Shown: in pieces, positions 44,401 through 51,319 of the stretch
Numbering within the stretch: the stretch's first letter is position 1
Layout of the letters: each line of letters starts with the position of its first letter
Program-made: the position numbers and the translations under genes
From: Nitrospira sp.
Lineage (GTDB): Bacteria; Nitrospirota; Nitrospiria; Nitrospirales; Nitrospiraceae
Direction: 5' to 3'
Assembly (NCBI GenBank): GCA_015709715.1
Contig: CP054184.1
Span: 682,001 to 746,000 of the forward strand
DNA: 64,000 bases
Notes under the pieces: model-generated
What the model saw: only the letters and a program-made list of their open reading frames with translations
The model's database searches: none
What the model was told of the DNA's origin: nothing

Positions 44401-47400
44401 ATGAGCGGCAACTCCCCGATCCTGACAGTAGGGGCTGCGACCAGGCTTTCCAACAACCGGACGTAGTGCCCCTGTATCCGCGCGATGCTCTCGGCCGTGA
44501 ACAACTGCGCCTTGTATTCGAGATAGCCGCAGAGTCCCTGATCGCCCTCCGCCAACTCCACGCAGAGATCGAACTGCCCGCTCTGTTGTGGAATCACATA
44601 GGGTTCCCACATCGATGAGGGGCCAGCTTCTTCGTTCCTACAGGCTGAGGCCGCGTCGAGTTCAGCAAGCAACCTGAATCGCTGCAGCACGAATAGGACT
44701 TGCGCGAGCGCGGGGCGTCGCAAGGTTCCCGTCCGCCGAAGATCCGACACGAGGCGCGCATAGGGATAGTCTTGGTGAGCGAGGGCCTCAAGCACCAGTT
44801 GCTTGGTATGACTCAAGAGGTCGTGTCCCGACCATGCCTCGTCCAGACGCTCACGAAGCACCACCATGTTCACGAAATCACCCACGGTCCCGGCAAACTG
44901 AGCGCGCGTGCGCCCGAATACCGGAGCGGCGATGAGGGTCTCCTCCTGTCTCGTATAGCGAGAGAGCAGAAGTTGGAGCGCAGAGAGGCAGAGGGTATAC
45001 AGTGTCGTGCCTTCCTGTCTGGCAAAGGCCTTCAGGCGTTCGAACAACGGCTGCTCGATCCGAAATGCATGCCAACGATAGCGGTCCGGTTCGACCCCGT
45101 TCTGGGGACGGTCATAGAGCGAGTCATACTCGGGAAGCTCACCCGCCAATTTAGCCTTCCAATAGTGAGACTGCCGCTGTCCCTCCTCCCCTTCCAGGAG
45201 CCGATGATGCCAGGCAACAAACTCGCCGTAGGCCGCCGATGGCTGCCCACCCGCTCTCGGCAGTCGATCCGTCGTGCGCCCGGCAGCCTCGTAACGCTCC
45301 TTCAGCTCTTCCGCCAGCAGCGCCAACGACCAGCCGTCGACGGCAATATGGTGAGCCACCAGCAGCAGGATCGCGTCTTGGTTACGTCTGAACAGGATGG
45401 CGCGCCAAGGCGTCCCCTGCATGAGATCAAAGGGTCGGGTCGAGGCCTCCAGGCATTCGCGGCGAAGCCGTTCCCAATCCCAGCCGGAGGCGTTGACTGC
45501 CGACCAGTCGATCGGCAAGGCGTCGTGCAGCACTTGGATCGGCAGGTCATCCCGCGTGGCATAGGTCGTGCGGAGCGTCGCATGCCGTTCGGCCAGCTGC
45601 TCCAAGACTTGGGCGAGCCTCGCCTCTTCAAGGTCGGACGGTACGCGCATCACAGCAGACACATTGGCCGCCGCGCTCTCAGGGGACAGTTGACTCAGAA
45701 ACCAGAGCGCCGATTGGTTCTCGGACAGGCTATCGGACTTCCCACTCGCGGTTGTGCTCGAGTTATTGGCGTCGGTCAATGCGCAGGTTGAATGTATGCC
45801 GGCCATAATCCGATCCGCCAAGTCGGCGACCGTATTTTCTCCCAGCAGGTCCTGCAACGAGAACACCACATCGAAGGCCGTTTCTACCCGATGGAGCAAC
45901 TCGGCCGCCATGACGGAGTCGAGCCCCAGTCGAGAGATCGGACAGTCACCCGGAAGCTCTTCAACAGGCCGCCTCAGTCGCTCGGCCAACATGGCCCGCA
46001 GTTCCAGCTCCACTTGGCGACGCCGTACCTCCGCTGAGAGACTGAGCAACGCTGCCTTGGGCAGCGCCGCGGGCCGGGAGGCCTGGACGTGGAGCGCTGC
46101 TCGGCACTCCCCCACGACCTTCAAGAGGCCGCTCAGGAACTGACTTCGACAAGCCCGGCGCTGCACCTTGCCGCTCGATGTTTTCGGTAGGCTGCCTGAC
46201 TTGATGAACACGATCGACCATACCTGCAAATCGTGTTGCTCGGAGATCGCCGATCGAATCGCGGCGGCCCATTCGTCGAGATCCTGCGCATTCGCCTGCC
46301 GCTCAACCTCTTGAACCACCACCACCGCCTCTTCCCCAGCCTGCTCCACGGAAAAGGCCGCGGCCCCTCCCCTTTGAAACGACGCATGGCACTGCTCGAC
46401 AGTGCGCTCGATGTCCTGGGGGTAGTGATTACGCCCTCGAACGATCAGCAAATCCTTCAGACGTCCCGTGACGAAGAGTTCCCCTTGCTTGACGAACCCG
46501 AGATCGCCCGTTCGAAGATAGGGACCGTCCTGGCCGCCGACCAAGACGGCTCGGAACGTCCGCTCGCTCTCCACTGGATCGTTCCAATACCCCTGCGCCA
46601 CACTCGTCCCGGCCAGCCAAATTTCCCCGACCCGATCAGGGCCACAGCGCTCCCGAGTGTCCGGATCAGCGATCACGACTCTGGTATCACCCACCGGGAC
46701 ACCACACCCGACGACCCGCCGGACCTGTCTCGCCTCGGAGTCGGCTGCCGCAACACGTCCCTGCTCCAGCGAGGCGACGTCGAGGCTTTCAACCGTGGGC
46801 ACAACCCCGTGCCGTTTTAAGGAAATAAGCAGGGTGTACTCCGCCATCCCGTACGCGGGGAAAAAGGCATCGCGTCGGAATCCTGCCACAGCAAAGGCCT
46901 CGGCGAAGCGCTCAACCGTCTCCGCCGCGATCGGCTCCGCCCCGCAACTGGCGACTTTCCAGCTGGAGAGATCGAGCGTCGCTCGCTCCTCTGGCGAAAT
47001 CGATTCGAGGCAATGGCGATAGGCGAAGTTAGGGCCGCCGCTGTGAGACACGCGATACCGCTGCACGGCCTCCAGCCACCGTAAGGGCCGCTTCAGAAAC
47101 GTGAGGGGTGACATCAGGTACGACGGACGGCCGATCCAGGCAGGTTGGATGATGCCCTTCACCAAGCCATAGTCGTGGAAATGAGGCATCCAAGAAAGCG
47201 TCACGGCCTGTGCATCGTAACCGCCGGCCTCCGTGATGCAGCGACTCTGCGCCACCATGTTGGCGTGGCTCACCATGACACCCTTCGGCATACCGGTGGA
47301 GCCGGACGTATATTGCAGGTAGGCAATGGTCGACAGGTTCGGCAGCGGAACCGCGACCTCGTCAGTTTTTTCTGCCGACAGCCGCTCGAATGGGATCCAT

Positions 47401-47846
47401 CCGTCTTCGGGAATGATGCAATGAAGATCGTCCTGCTGCCGCACCAAGGCAAGAATCTGATCGGTACAGATGGCCGCCGCACAGCCGGCATTGACCGCGA
47501 TGCCAAGTAGCCTGGCGGCACTGTGCTTGAGACGAAAGGCGTCGGGTGGAGGCGCCGGCACCGCGATCAGGCCGGCGTACAGCACGCCCCAGAAGGCCTG
47601 CACAAAGTCGAGTCCGGGGGGAAACAACAAGAGCACGCGATCACCGGGCTTGAAGCGGTTCCGTAGATACTCGGCGATGGCGTGGGCCTTCGCGTCCACA
47701 CCCCGATAGGTGAGGGTCTCCTCGACGATCTGCCTATCCCGCACAAAACTGTAGGCCGGCTGATCGGGCTGATGCTCAGCCCGCCACCGCAATACGTCGG
47801 GAATTGTCTGTTCAGACGGAGGACGACCGGAGGGAGGTGTGCTCAC
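38490..47846 (-). CDS. NRPS, FAAL-ACP-C-A-PCP-C-A-PCP-TE
   Basis: 3118 residues. The fatty-acyl-AMP ligase covers about 1-580 (YTSGSTGMPKG). A carrier follows with LGLDSVMAAE near 643. C1 (about 700-1140) has HHIAVDGWS. A1 (about 1165-1680) reads D-T-E-D-V-G-T-V-A by eye against GrsA, like Lys/beta-Lys codes. PCP1 has LGGHSLLATQL near 1730. C2 (about 1785-2220) has HHIISDQWS, with Gln in place of the usual Gly. A2 (about 2240-2740) reads D-I-L-Q-L-G-L-I-W, the Gly code. PCP2 has LGGYSLLALRL near 2775. The TE has GGTCTGG with C2914, not Ser, and EDSGRLFVAPHV where GDH is usual. Expected chain: fatty acyl, Lys-like, Gly. It starts at GTG and heads an operon with exporter and PPTase. Confidence 0.95.
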   Translation of the reverse strand: MSTPPSGRPPSEQTIPDVLRWRAEHQPDQPAYSFVRDRQIVEETLTYRGVDAKAHAIAEYLRNRFKPGDRVLLLFPPGLDFVQAFWGVLYAGLIAVPAPPPDAFRLKHSAARLLGIAVNAGCAAAICTDQILALVRQQDDLHCIIPEDGWIPFERLSAEKTDEVAVPLPNLSTIAYLQYTSGSTGMPKGVMVSHANMVAQSRCITEAGGYDAQAVTLSWMPHFHDYGLVKGIIQPAWIGRPSYLMSPLTFLKRPLRWLEAVQRYRVSHSGGPNFAYRHCLESISPEERATLDLSSWKVASCGAEPIAAETVERFAEAFAVAGFRRDAFFPAYGMAEYTLLISLKRHGVVPTVESLDVASLEQGRVAAADSEARQVRRVVGCGVPVGDTRVVIADPDTRERCGPDRVGEIWLAGTSVAQGYWNDPVESERTFRAVLVGGQDGPYLRTGDLGFVKQGELFVTGRLKDLLIVRGRNHYPQDIERTVEQCHASFQRGGAAAFSVEQAGEEAVVVVQEVERQANAQDLDEWAAAIRSAISEQHDLQVWSIVFIKSGSLPKTSSGKVQRRACRSQFLSGLLKVVGECRAALHVQASRPAALPKAALLSLSAEVRRRQVELELRAMLAERLRRPVEELPGDCPISRLGLDSVMAAELLHRVETAFDVVFSLQDLLGENTVADLADRIMAGIHSTCALTDANNSSTTASGKSDSLSENQSALWFLSQLSPESAAANVSAVMRVPSDLEEARLAQVLEQLAERHATLRTTYATRDDLPIQVLHDALPIDWSAVNASGWDWERLRRECLEASTRPFDLMQGTPWRAILFRRNQDAILLLVAHHIAVDGWSLALLAEELKERYEAAGRTTDRLPRAGGQPSAAYGEFVAWHHRLLEGEEGQRQSHYWKAKLAGELPEYDSLYDRPQNGVEPDRYRWHAFRIEQPLFERLKAFARQEGTTLYTLCLSALQLLLSRYTRQEETLIAAPVFGRTRAQFAGTVGDFVNMVVLRERLDEAWSGHDLLSHTKQLVLEALAHQDYPYARLVSDLRRTGTLRRPALAQVLFVLQRFRLLAELDAASACRNEEAGPSSMWEPYVIPQQSGQFDLCVELAEGDQGLCGYLEYKAQLFTAESIARIQGHYVRLLESLVAAPTVRIGELPLMAEAERQTILGWSRPAGQVPPDICLHRLIELQVQRTPDAIALRQNDQTCTYRDLDQQANRLAHYLRRRGVQPGVVVGLCVERSPNLIVGLLGILKAGGAYLPLDADYPTDRLEYMLKDSQVRVLVTQQDQLVKLPTINPHTICLDTEWSEIARCSDEPVEDRSGPDDLAYVIYTSGSTGRPKGVMIEHRSVVNYTQAILAATSLTARDRVLQFASVSFDTAVEEIFPCLIAGATLVLRTTGMVDSVSVFLECCRAWRITVLDLPTAYWHEVVTRMESEGLTCPDSVKTVVIGGERVLPHIVRRWTQLVGTGRRLLNTYGPTETTVAATVADLTGWGGPGGSAEEVPIGRAIPGASVYILDRLRQPVPIGVMGELYIGGVGVARGYRGRPDLTEDKFVLDPFVVRPGGRLYRTGDLARWRQDGQLDYRGRADRQVKIRGYRIELEEIEAVLNRQPDLEQAVVDVREDQPGDKRIVAFIVPRPHSRSGLVELREQLRLHLPAPMIPSSFVELQALPLTANGKVDRRALQVDQDSRTAKVELTSSYQAPRNATEQLLADIWGEILHVRDVGVHDNFFELGGHSLLATQLVSRIQSLFQTTVPLRRVFERPTIATLSEIIMASKTERVNVPGLSVAMTKVPRGVPLPLSFAQERMWFLYRLSPGAAAYNIPASVRLQGPLNLPALRWSVAELVRRHEVLRTTFAQIEGVPRQMIHESMDPIWTDVDLRTTPREERESRARELATAEARRPFDLERGPLMRILLIQIGEEDHVLMLNTHHIISDQWSYGVIARELVKYYNAFCSGKPFAVDSTLDLQYADFAQWQRAWLTGPILEEQLAHWRSRLQDLPVVTLPADYPRPPVHAFKGDHVSLDLSWSLIQRLKQLSVREGVTLYMVFLAGFFAFLYRLTQQRDLVIGTPIANRNRLETEHLIGTFVNTLVLRMAVSGDMSFRELLKKVRDVSLDAYAHQDMPFDKLVEELRPDRSLGGLPFVQVLFNFANTPFARTDFHQLSWTPYEVSRGAAQLDLGLSIDPLASRKAYLEFNTDLFDRSTAERWLGHYRELMESIAGEIKEPVGRLSLLSERERHRILREWNHTAAPYEQVCFPQRFEAQVARTPDAVAVQFETTALTYRELNARANRWAHDLRERGVGPDVVVPVFLERSLELLIAILAVMKAGGAYLPLVPGLPAKRLATMLEASRASLVVTDSELRATLPPHQLQVVCMDREAERVARCPEANLSPLAGPRHLAYVLFTSGSTGQPKGVEIEHRALMNFLVSMEREPGLTDHDVMMALTPLSFDIAGLELYLPLMMGARVLLATRRQAMEGVWLQQQLDQGDITVMQATPATWRMVLQSGWQGRRKVKCLCGGEALPRDLADEVLARGGSLWNLYGPTETTIWSTLERVRGRERTVSLGRPIANTQVYVLDLNRQPMPVGIPGELSIGGLGLARGYRGAPQLTAERFIANPFQNGERLYRTGDVVKWLPDGRLEYVGRVDHQVKLRGFRIELGEIEAVLAQEPSVKQAVVVVREDVPGDKRLVAYVTAQAGERCDPQSLRRTLRETLPDYMVPAAIVPMEAFPLTPNGKVDRTALPAPSAEPVHADGQPVEPRNRIELQLTAIWEQVLGVTPIGVRDNFFSLGGYSLLALRLFSAIEQTFGIRLPMAVLFQAPTIERLAEVLAQEGGHVRWRSLVAIQPSGPNRPFFAVPGVGGNVLVFARLATLLGEQQPFYGLQSRGLDGKERPFMRVEDMAAHYVEEIRSVQPHGPYLIGGTCTGGLVAYEIAQQLTAQGEAVILTIMESWHPRSYGKHWSRPPYLLWPLLFVAMKMRTYLRLMSRLPAKSWPGFWKDKVKRLWSLMHHTESAEHQDEFLYKDQVTYATFHAVARYRMKPYHGQVLNVIASKHPLTNSTDDTRLVFGEWAMGMSRTIYLPAEDSGRLFVAPHVQELASHLKTYWQDARSILRDQPDERGKGPSSQAA

Positions 47847-47928
47847 AAAATCCCGTTTCGTTGCAACCTGCTATTCATCTAACCATGTGGAAGTCGCCGA
47901 CGCCATGCCCGGGCCTGTATCCAAGGCG

Positions 47929-47956
47929 AGTCTACGGTGAGGGTAGCTAATTACAA
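47929..47956 (-). promoter_or_regulatory. Candidate promoter for the large NRPS operon
   Basis: On the minus strand TTGTAA (47956-47951), a 16-nt spacer and TAGACT (47934-47929) lie about 85 nt before the GTG start, in a locally AT-rich patch. Each box matches four of six consensus bases, so this is a weak call. Confidence 0.35.
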
Positions 47957-48087
47957 AATGGAATCACCTTTTACGCGTCGCGCAGGCATGGCGATCGGCG
48001 GCAAGAAAGTTTCGGCCCAAGCACATGATTTCATTTGAAAGTTACAATGGACCACGTTAAGCTGCACGTCTTTGTCGGCCCCAGCGC

Positions 48088-48130
48088 GGAGAGGTGCGAG
48101 AGCGGCCGAATCGGACGGTCTCGAAAACCG
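48088..48130 (+). tRNA. 5' half of tRNA-Ser(CGA), interrupted at the anticodon arm (attL)
   Basis: The start GGAGAGGTG is a typical tRNA-Ser acceptor stem, followed by a D arm and an anticodon arm with loop CTCGAAA (48120-48126), anticodon CGA at 48122-48124. Four anticodon-stem pairs form; the fifth, A48115 with C48131, fails, and no variable arm, T arm (GGTTCGAATCC) or matching 3' acceptor (CCTCTCC) follows. The tRNA is cut at about 48130, where an integrated element begins. The 3' half should lie at the far end of the element, outside the window. Confidence 0.8.
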
Positions 48131-48185
48131 CTACTGGCAGGATGTTAAAACCCCTTGAAATGATGAGAGAAGCCGCATGAACACA

Positions 48186-48214
48186 GGGGGAGATGGCCTT
48201 TTAACGTCTCCCCC
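48186..48214. terminator. Perfect 8-bp stem-loop near the left end of the element
   Basis: GGGGGAGA (48186-48193) pairs perfectly with TCTCCCCC (48207-48214) around a 13-nt loop. The stem is strong but the following ACTTTCC is a poor U-run, so it may be a terminator or a structural element near attL. The rest of 48131-48350 holds no gene; TCACAACG occurs twice there (about 48250-48270), possible integrase arm sites. Confidence 0.4.
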
Positions 48215-48350
48215 ACTTTCCTCAGATTTTCCCCGTATTCCCCACTCATTTCACAACGCTTTTCACAACGTCGATTCGCCTACCGATGGCCTTCTATGGG
48301 ATCTAGATCCGTCGCTATAGTGATTTCCACCGAAGTTTAGGAGGGTGTCT

Positions 48351-48761
48351 GTGAAAGTACGATTCGCGGTTTTGGCCGATTATGCGAATGTAACGCAAGA
48401 GGGCAAATTAAATGTTTTGGGGATGTTTGAGAAAATTCATGTTTCTAAATTCCCTGTCAAACTTCCAGCAATGCAACTGATAATTCGGTTCGAGGCCGAT
48501 ATATCGGAGCGGAACCAGCAAAAGAGCGTTCAGGTGCGTTTGATCAATGGGCGAGGAGAGAGAGTTCTCGAACTCGGTGGTAGCATCGCAATTGGCAATC
48601 AAAATCCTGATAACCTCCCATATTTGAATCAGCTTTTGACCCTGCGCGATTTGGTATTTCCTGACGCTGGCGACTACCAGTTCGACATCTATATCGATGG
48701 AAGCTTGGCACATTCCGTACCACTAAAAGTGGTACGGCTCAATTCGAACCCCCAGGCATAG
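48351..48761 (+). CDS. DUF6941-like hypothetical protein
   Basis: 136 residues, starting at GTG seven nt after AGGAGG (48339-48344); an upstream GTG at 48345 touches the ribosome site and is rejected. The wording (VRFAVLADYANVTQEGKLNVLG, later DLVFPDAGDYQFDIYIDG) matches a widespread beta-rich family of unknown role. TATAGT at 48316-48321 may be a -10. It is the first gene inside the left end of the element and is followed by hicAB. Confidence 0.8.
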   Translation: MKVRFAVLADYANVTQEGKLNVLGMFEKIHVSKFPVKLPAMQLIIRFEADISERNQQKSVQVRLINGRGERVLELGGSIAIGNQNPDNLPYLNQLLTLRDLVFPDAGDYQFDIYIDGSLAHSVPLKVVRLNSNPQA

Positions 48762-48766
48762 CTACG

Positions 48767-49036
48767 ATGTCAAGCGCCCTGTCGTTATTTGAAAAAATGA
48801 AACAATCCAAGCATGGATGGCGCTATAATGAGATAAAGACCGTCTATCTTGGATTTGGGTTCGAATATCGGGAGGGGGGGAATCACACAATATTCTTCCA
48901 CCCGGTCCATCGTCGTCTCGTGGCCACTGTGGCACGACACCGCACGCTTCCCGTGGGCTATGTGCAAAAGGCGATCACTTTAATAAACGCCCTGCATGAA
49001 CTAGAGCAGGAGTTGGAGAAGGAACATGGCAAATAG
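48767..49036 (+). CDS. hicA: HicA-family toxin (mRNA interferase)
   Basis: 89 residues with the double-stranded-RNA-binding-like HicA fold: GFEYREGGNHTIFFHP carries the catalytic His region, followed by VARHRTLPVGYVQKAI. HicA toxins cleave mRNA and are neutralised by HicB. The stop region overlaps the hicB start by 11 nt. As a toxin-antitoxin pair beside the attachment site, it could keep the element stable in the host. Confidence 0.82.
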   Translation: MSSALSLFEKMKQSKHGWRYNEIKTVYLGFGFEYREGGNHTIFFHPVHRRLVATVARHRTLPVGYVQKAITLINALHELEQELEKEHGK

Positions 49037-49343
49037 TTATACAGTTCATGTCGTACCTGAGCAAACTACAGAAGGCGAATCCTGCTATCTGGCATACCAT
49101 CCAGAGTTAGAAGGATGCATGAGCCACGGAACAACAATAATTGAGGCGCTTCAGGGCCTTGACGAGGCAAGGCAGTTATATTTGAAAACTTTACTAGAGC
49201 TTGGGGAACCTATCCCTGCACCGGCCGAAGATACAGCTTCAGTGATTTGGCAAAATTTCGCTCCAATTTCTGTCCTTCCGGAAAGCTCTATCCCAACTCC
49301 GATATTGCCCCGCGCAGAATTACAGCCTACGGGCGAGTGCTAA
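49026..49343 (+). CDS. hicB: HicB-family antitoxin
   Basis: 105 residues. It shows the HicB partial RNase H-like fold: CYLAYHPELEGCMSHGTTIIEAL then LDEARQLYLKTLLELGEPIP. There is no obvious C-terminal DNA-binding domain; the tail is Pro/Ser-rich and short, so autoregulation may need another protein. It overlaps hicA by 11 nt, in the common toxin-first order. Confidence 0.82.
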   Translation: MANSYTVHVVPEQTTEGESCYLAYHPELEGCMSHGTTIIEALQGLDEARQLYLKTLLELGEPIPAPAEDTASVIWQNFAPISVLPESSIPTPILPRAELQPTGEC

Positions 49344-49357
49344 CAATTGTTTAGTTC

Positions 49358-49385
49358 GAGGCGAAGCCCTAAGCCTTCGAGCCTC
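49358..49385 (+). terminator. Possible terminator after hicAB
   Basis: GAGGC and GAAG (49358-49366) pair with CTTC and GCCTC up to 49385, with a two-base bulge. The following ACCTTTCTCC is a weak T-rich tract. The remainder of 49386-49734 holds no gene I can support. Confidence 0.35.
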
Positions 49386-49734
49386 ACCTTTCTCCTGCCT
49401 TAGGTGGAACAAAAAAACGCGCAGTTCTGCCATTTATTGGACAGGACCACCACCACCCCCTCCTGAACCTCTACCACTGGCCCGGCCATGCGCCACACAC
49501 ACCGGCTTTAGAAATCCTCACAAAACAGGGACCCGTCCACAGTTGAACATTTCTGCTGGCCCCAACCTATGGCGAAAACGCTTCCAGGATTTCCCTTGTA
49601 TCGGGAGCTATGGTCATGCCTTACCGTCAGCCTATGCACTCATGATTTGCCGATCTGGATGTCCCACCGGATCGCCAACTTAATGACCGCTTGGGAAGGC
49701 AAGTTACCCAGCTTGCCTTCCCGTCCCTTTCACT

Positions 49735-49995
49735 TCAGCCCCCATACCGCTCCATCGTCTCCTGCATTTTCTGCATACACGGCCCTGTCAGTAAGCACGC
49801 CGTCTGAAACGCCAGACATGCCGCGGTAAACTCTGTCACCGTCACTTTTTGAGGGTCTAGGAGTTCCAGGCGCGCGCAGGCGTTGGCAATTTGCCCGACT
49901 GTCGCCCGGATATCCTTGCACACCCGCTGTACATCTGTGATCAAGGCCGGTGAGACATGCTGACCCTCTGGCACCATTTCATCTTGAAAGCTCAC
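49735..49995 (-). CDS. Hypothetical phage-type protein
   Basis: 86 residues, mostly helical, with several Cys (VCKDIRA, ANACARLE, CLAFQTACLLTGPCMQKM). It has no membrane segment or known motif. It is the last gene of a minus-strand run of small genes from 51472 down, separated by 20 nt from the next upstream. The function is unknown. Confidence 0.65.
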   Translation of the reverse strand: MSFQDEMVPEGQHVSPALITDVQRVCKDIRATVGQIANACARLELLDPQKVTVTEFTAACLAFQTACLLTGPCMQKMQETMERYGG

Positions 49996-50015
49996 AACGA
50001 TTCCTTTCTTGTGGG

Positions 50016-50240
50016 TTATTTCACGAGCCGGAGGCCGGTATCCTTAGGTGGTTCTTTTCCTTCACTCGACTCAGACATTCCGGTGTATGAGACTTTGACT
50101 TGGCTATGGACGTTGAGCTCTAAAGCGAATGCGTGCAAGGTAGACAGCTTAAAGGCAACATCAGCCTGTCTGCTGATACCTTCCGCGGGAAACTCAATAT
50201 GAACAAAGCGGCCGGCTTTAGGCTTTTCTTTCTTGGCCAT
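50016..50240 (-). CDS. Small basic hypothetical protein
   Basis: 74 residues with a Lys-rich start (MAKKEKPKAGRFVHIEFPAE) and a beta-rich middle (SQVKVSYTG). An AAGGGGG site lies upstream of the ATG. Its start overlaps the previous gene's end by 23 nt. No family recognised. Confidence 0.65.
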   Translation of the reverse strand: MAKKEKPKAGRFVHIEFPAEGISRQADVAFKLSTLHAFALELNVHSQVKVSYTGMSESSEGKEPPKDTGLRLVK

Positions 50241-50532
50241 CTGCTACCCCCTTGGCTATCTTTTTCCCTTTGGGCTCTTTCCATAAACTCGCCTTTACGC
50301 CTTCCACTTCTTCGGCGAATTTCTCGAATTCTGTTTGGAAGTGCTTTGACATACCCCGGACAAGGCAGTACATGCCTTTCTCATGTTCTACGTCACTCAT
50401 CACAGCGCCAGGATTCAGCTCGATCTGGTACGCGAAATTATCAAACAGCTTGGCAACTGCACCTGCCTCCTCCGACAAGAGAAGCGCTTTCAGGTTGATA
50501 TCTGAAAGTTGCGCTCGTACTGATTCAGACAT
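50218..50532 (-). CDS. Hypothetical helical protein
   Basis: 104 residues, helical and charged, with a Lys-rich end (EPKGKKIAKG). It has the repeated ribosome-binding box AAAGGACGGTGA just before the ATG (see the repeat entry). It has no recognised domain. It sits in the minus-strand small-gene run of the element. Confidence 0.65.
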   Translation of the reverse strand: MSESVRAQLSDINLKALLLSEEAGAVAKLFDNFAYQIELNPGAVMSDVEHEKGMYCLVRGMSKHFQTEFEKFAEEVEGVKASLWKEPKGKKIAKGVADGQERKA

Positions 50533-50576
50533 GCTTCACCGTCCTTTTTGAGAGATAAGAGAGTCTCTGTACACAC

Positions 50577-50846
50577 TCAGTTGCCTGTTGCGACAGCGAG
50601 ATGAACTGGATCGCCATCTCTTTCCAAGGTGAAAACTATGCCTCTGGCGATATCTCGAATCGCATCCAGATCAGACTCGAAGATGCTCATGATGTGTATC
50701 AAATCGTCTGATTTCAGAGATGACTTTCCCTCATCATCAGCGGCCTTCACATGCTTTAAGGTGCGCGCCAGGGCCTCAAGCCGTAGAGAATAGGTATGGA
50801 TGACCTGTGCGTCTGCCAATAATTCTCTCTTTTGATCGCCGTTCAT
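50577..50846 (-). CDS. Hypothetical helical protein
   Basis: 89 residues, predicted helical throughout (ELLADAQVIHTYSLRLEALA, then IMSIFESDLDAIRDIARGIV). The AAAGGACGGTGA box lies just before the ATG and also ends the upstream gene. No domain recognised. Confidence 0.65.
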   Translation of the reverse strand: MNGDQKRELLADAQVIHTYSLRLEALARTLKHVKAADDEGKSSLKSDDLIHIMSIFESDLDAIRDIARGIVFTLERDGDPVHLAVATGN

Positions 50847-50849
50847 GTT

Positions 50850-51047
50850 TCACCGTCCTTTCTTGGATGTCTTATTCGGATAACGGCTATATTCCACTGG
50901 CGCTAAGTAGGCTTCAGGGTAGTGCCGCCGTACTTGCCTGAGTTCTTCTTGTGCGTCCCTAAGACTGCTTGACTGATAGCCGCACGGGTCGAATGGATAG
51001 CCTGGAACATCCCGAACAACCTCGTAATTCACATGTGGTTTCGCCAT
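50850..51047 (-). CDS. Small hypothetical protein ending in KKGR
   Basis: 65 residues, Tyr- and Pro-rich (VRDVPGYPFDPCGYQSSSL). Its last codons (Lys-Lys-Gly-Arg-stop) are themselves the Shine-Dalgarno box of the next gene, so coding and ribosome-binding functions coincide. No domain recognised. Confidence 0.65.
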   Translation of the reverse strand: MAKPHVNYEVVRDVPGYPFDPCGYQSSSLRDAQEELRQVRRHYPEAYLAPVEYSRYPNKTSKKGR

Positions 51048-51050
51048 GAG

Positions 51051-51314
51051 TCACCGTCCTTTCTGAGTTGAGTTCAAGCGGCATACTTTCCCGAACTTGC
51101 GACACCGCGTCTCAAACATGGCCTGTTCGTAGAGGCGGTAATCCAAGTCGTCTATCGCATCGACGTACCACTTCTTCGCAACCTGCAATGATTCGAATGG
51201 CCCGTACTTCATAGCCTTCAATCCTTCAATCCTGAGAGTGACATACCAACCGTCTCTGCCCTCTTTGATCGCCTCTTCCATGATGTCTTCGGAAATACTG
51301 GTTTCCATAGCCAT
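51051..51314 (-). CDS. Small hypothetical protein ending in QKGR
   Basis: 87 residues from an ATG eight nt after AAAGGCAGG; a GTG at 51323 overlapping the previous stop is an alternative. It is acidic and helical at the start with a beta-rich middle (DGWYVTLRIEGLKAMKYGPF). Its last codons again form the ribosome site of the next gene. No domain recognised. Confidence 0.65.
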   Translation of the reverse strand: MAMETSISEDIMEEAIKEGRDGWYVTLRIEGLKAMKYGPFESLQVAKKWYVDAIDDLDYRLYEQAMFETRCRKFGKVCRLNSTQKGR

Positions 51315-51319
51315 TCTCT

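Noticed and set aside
48088-48180. Complete functional tRNA-Ser gene
   Set aside because: Acceptor, D and anticodon arms are present but no T arm or 3' acceptor strand follows, so only a 5' half is called.
49569-49829. 86-codon plus-strand frame
   Set aside because: Overlaps the end of the minus-strand gene at 49735-49995, has no ribosome site and no protein-like pattern.
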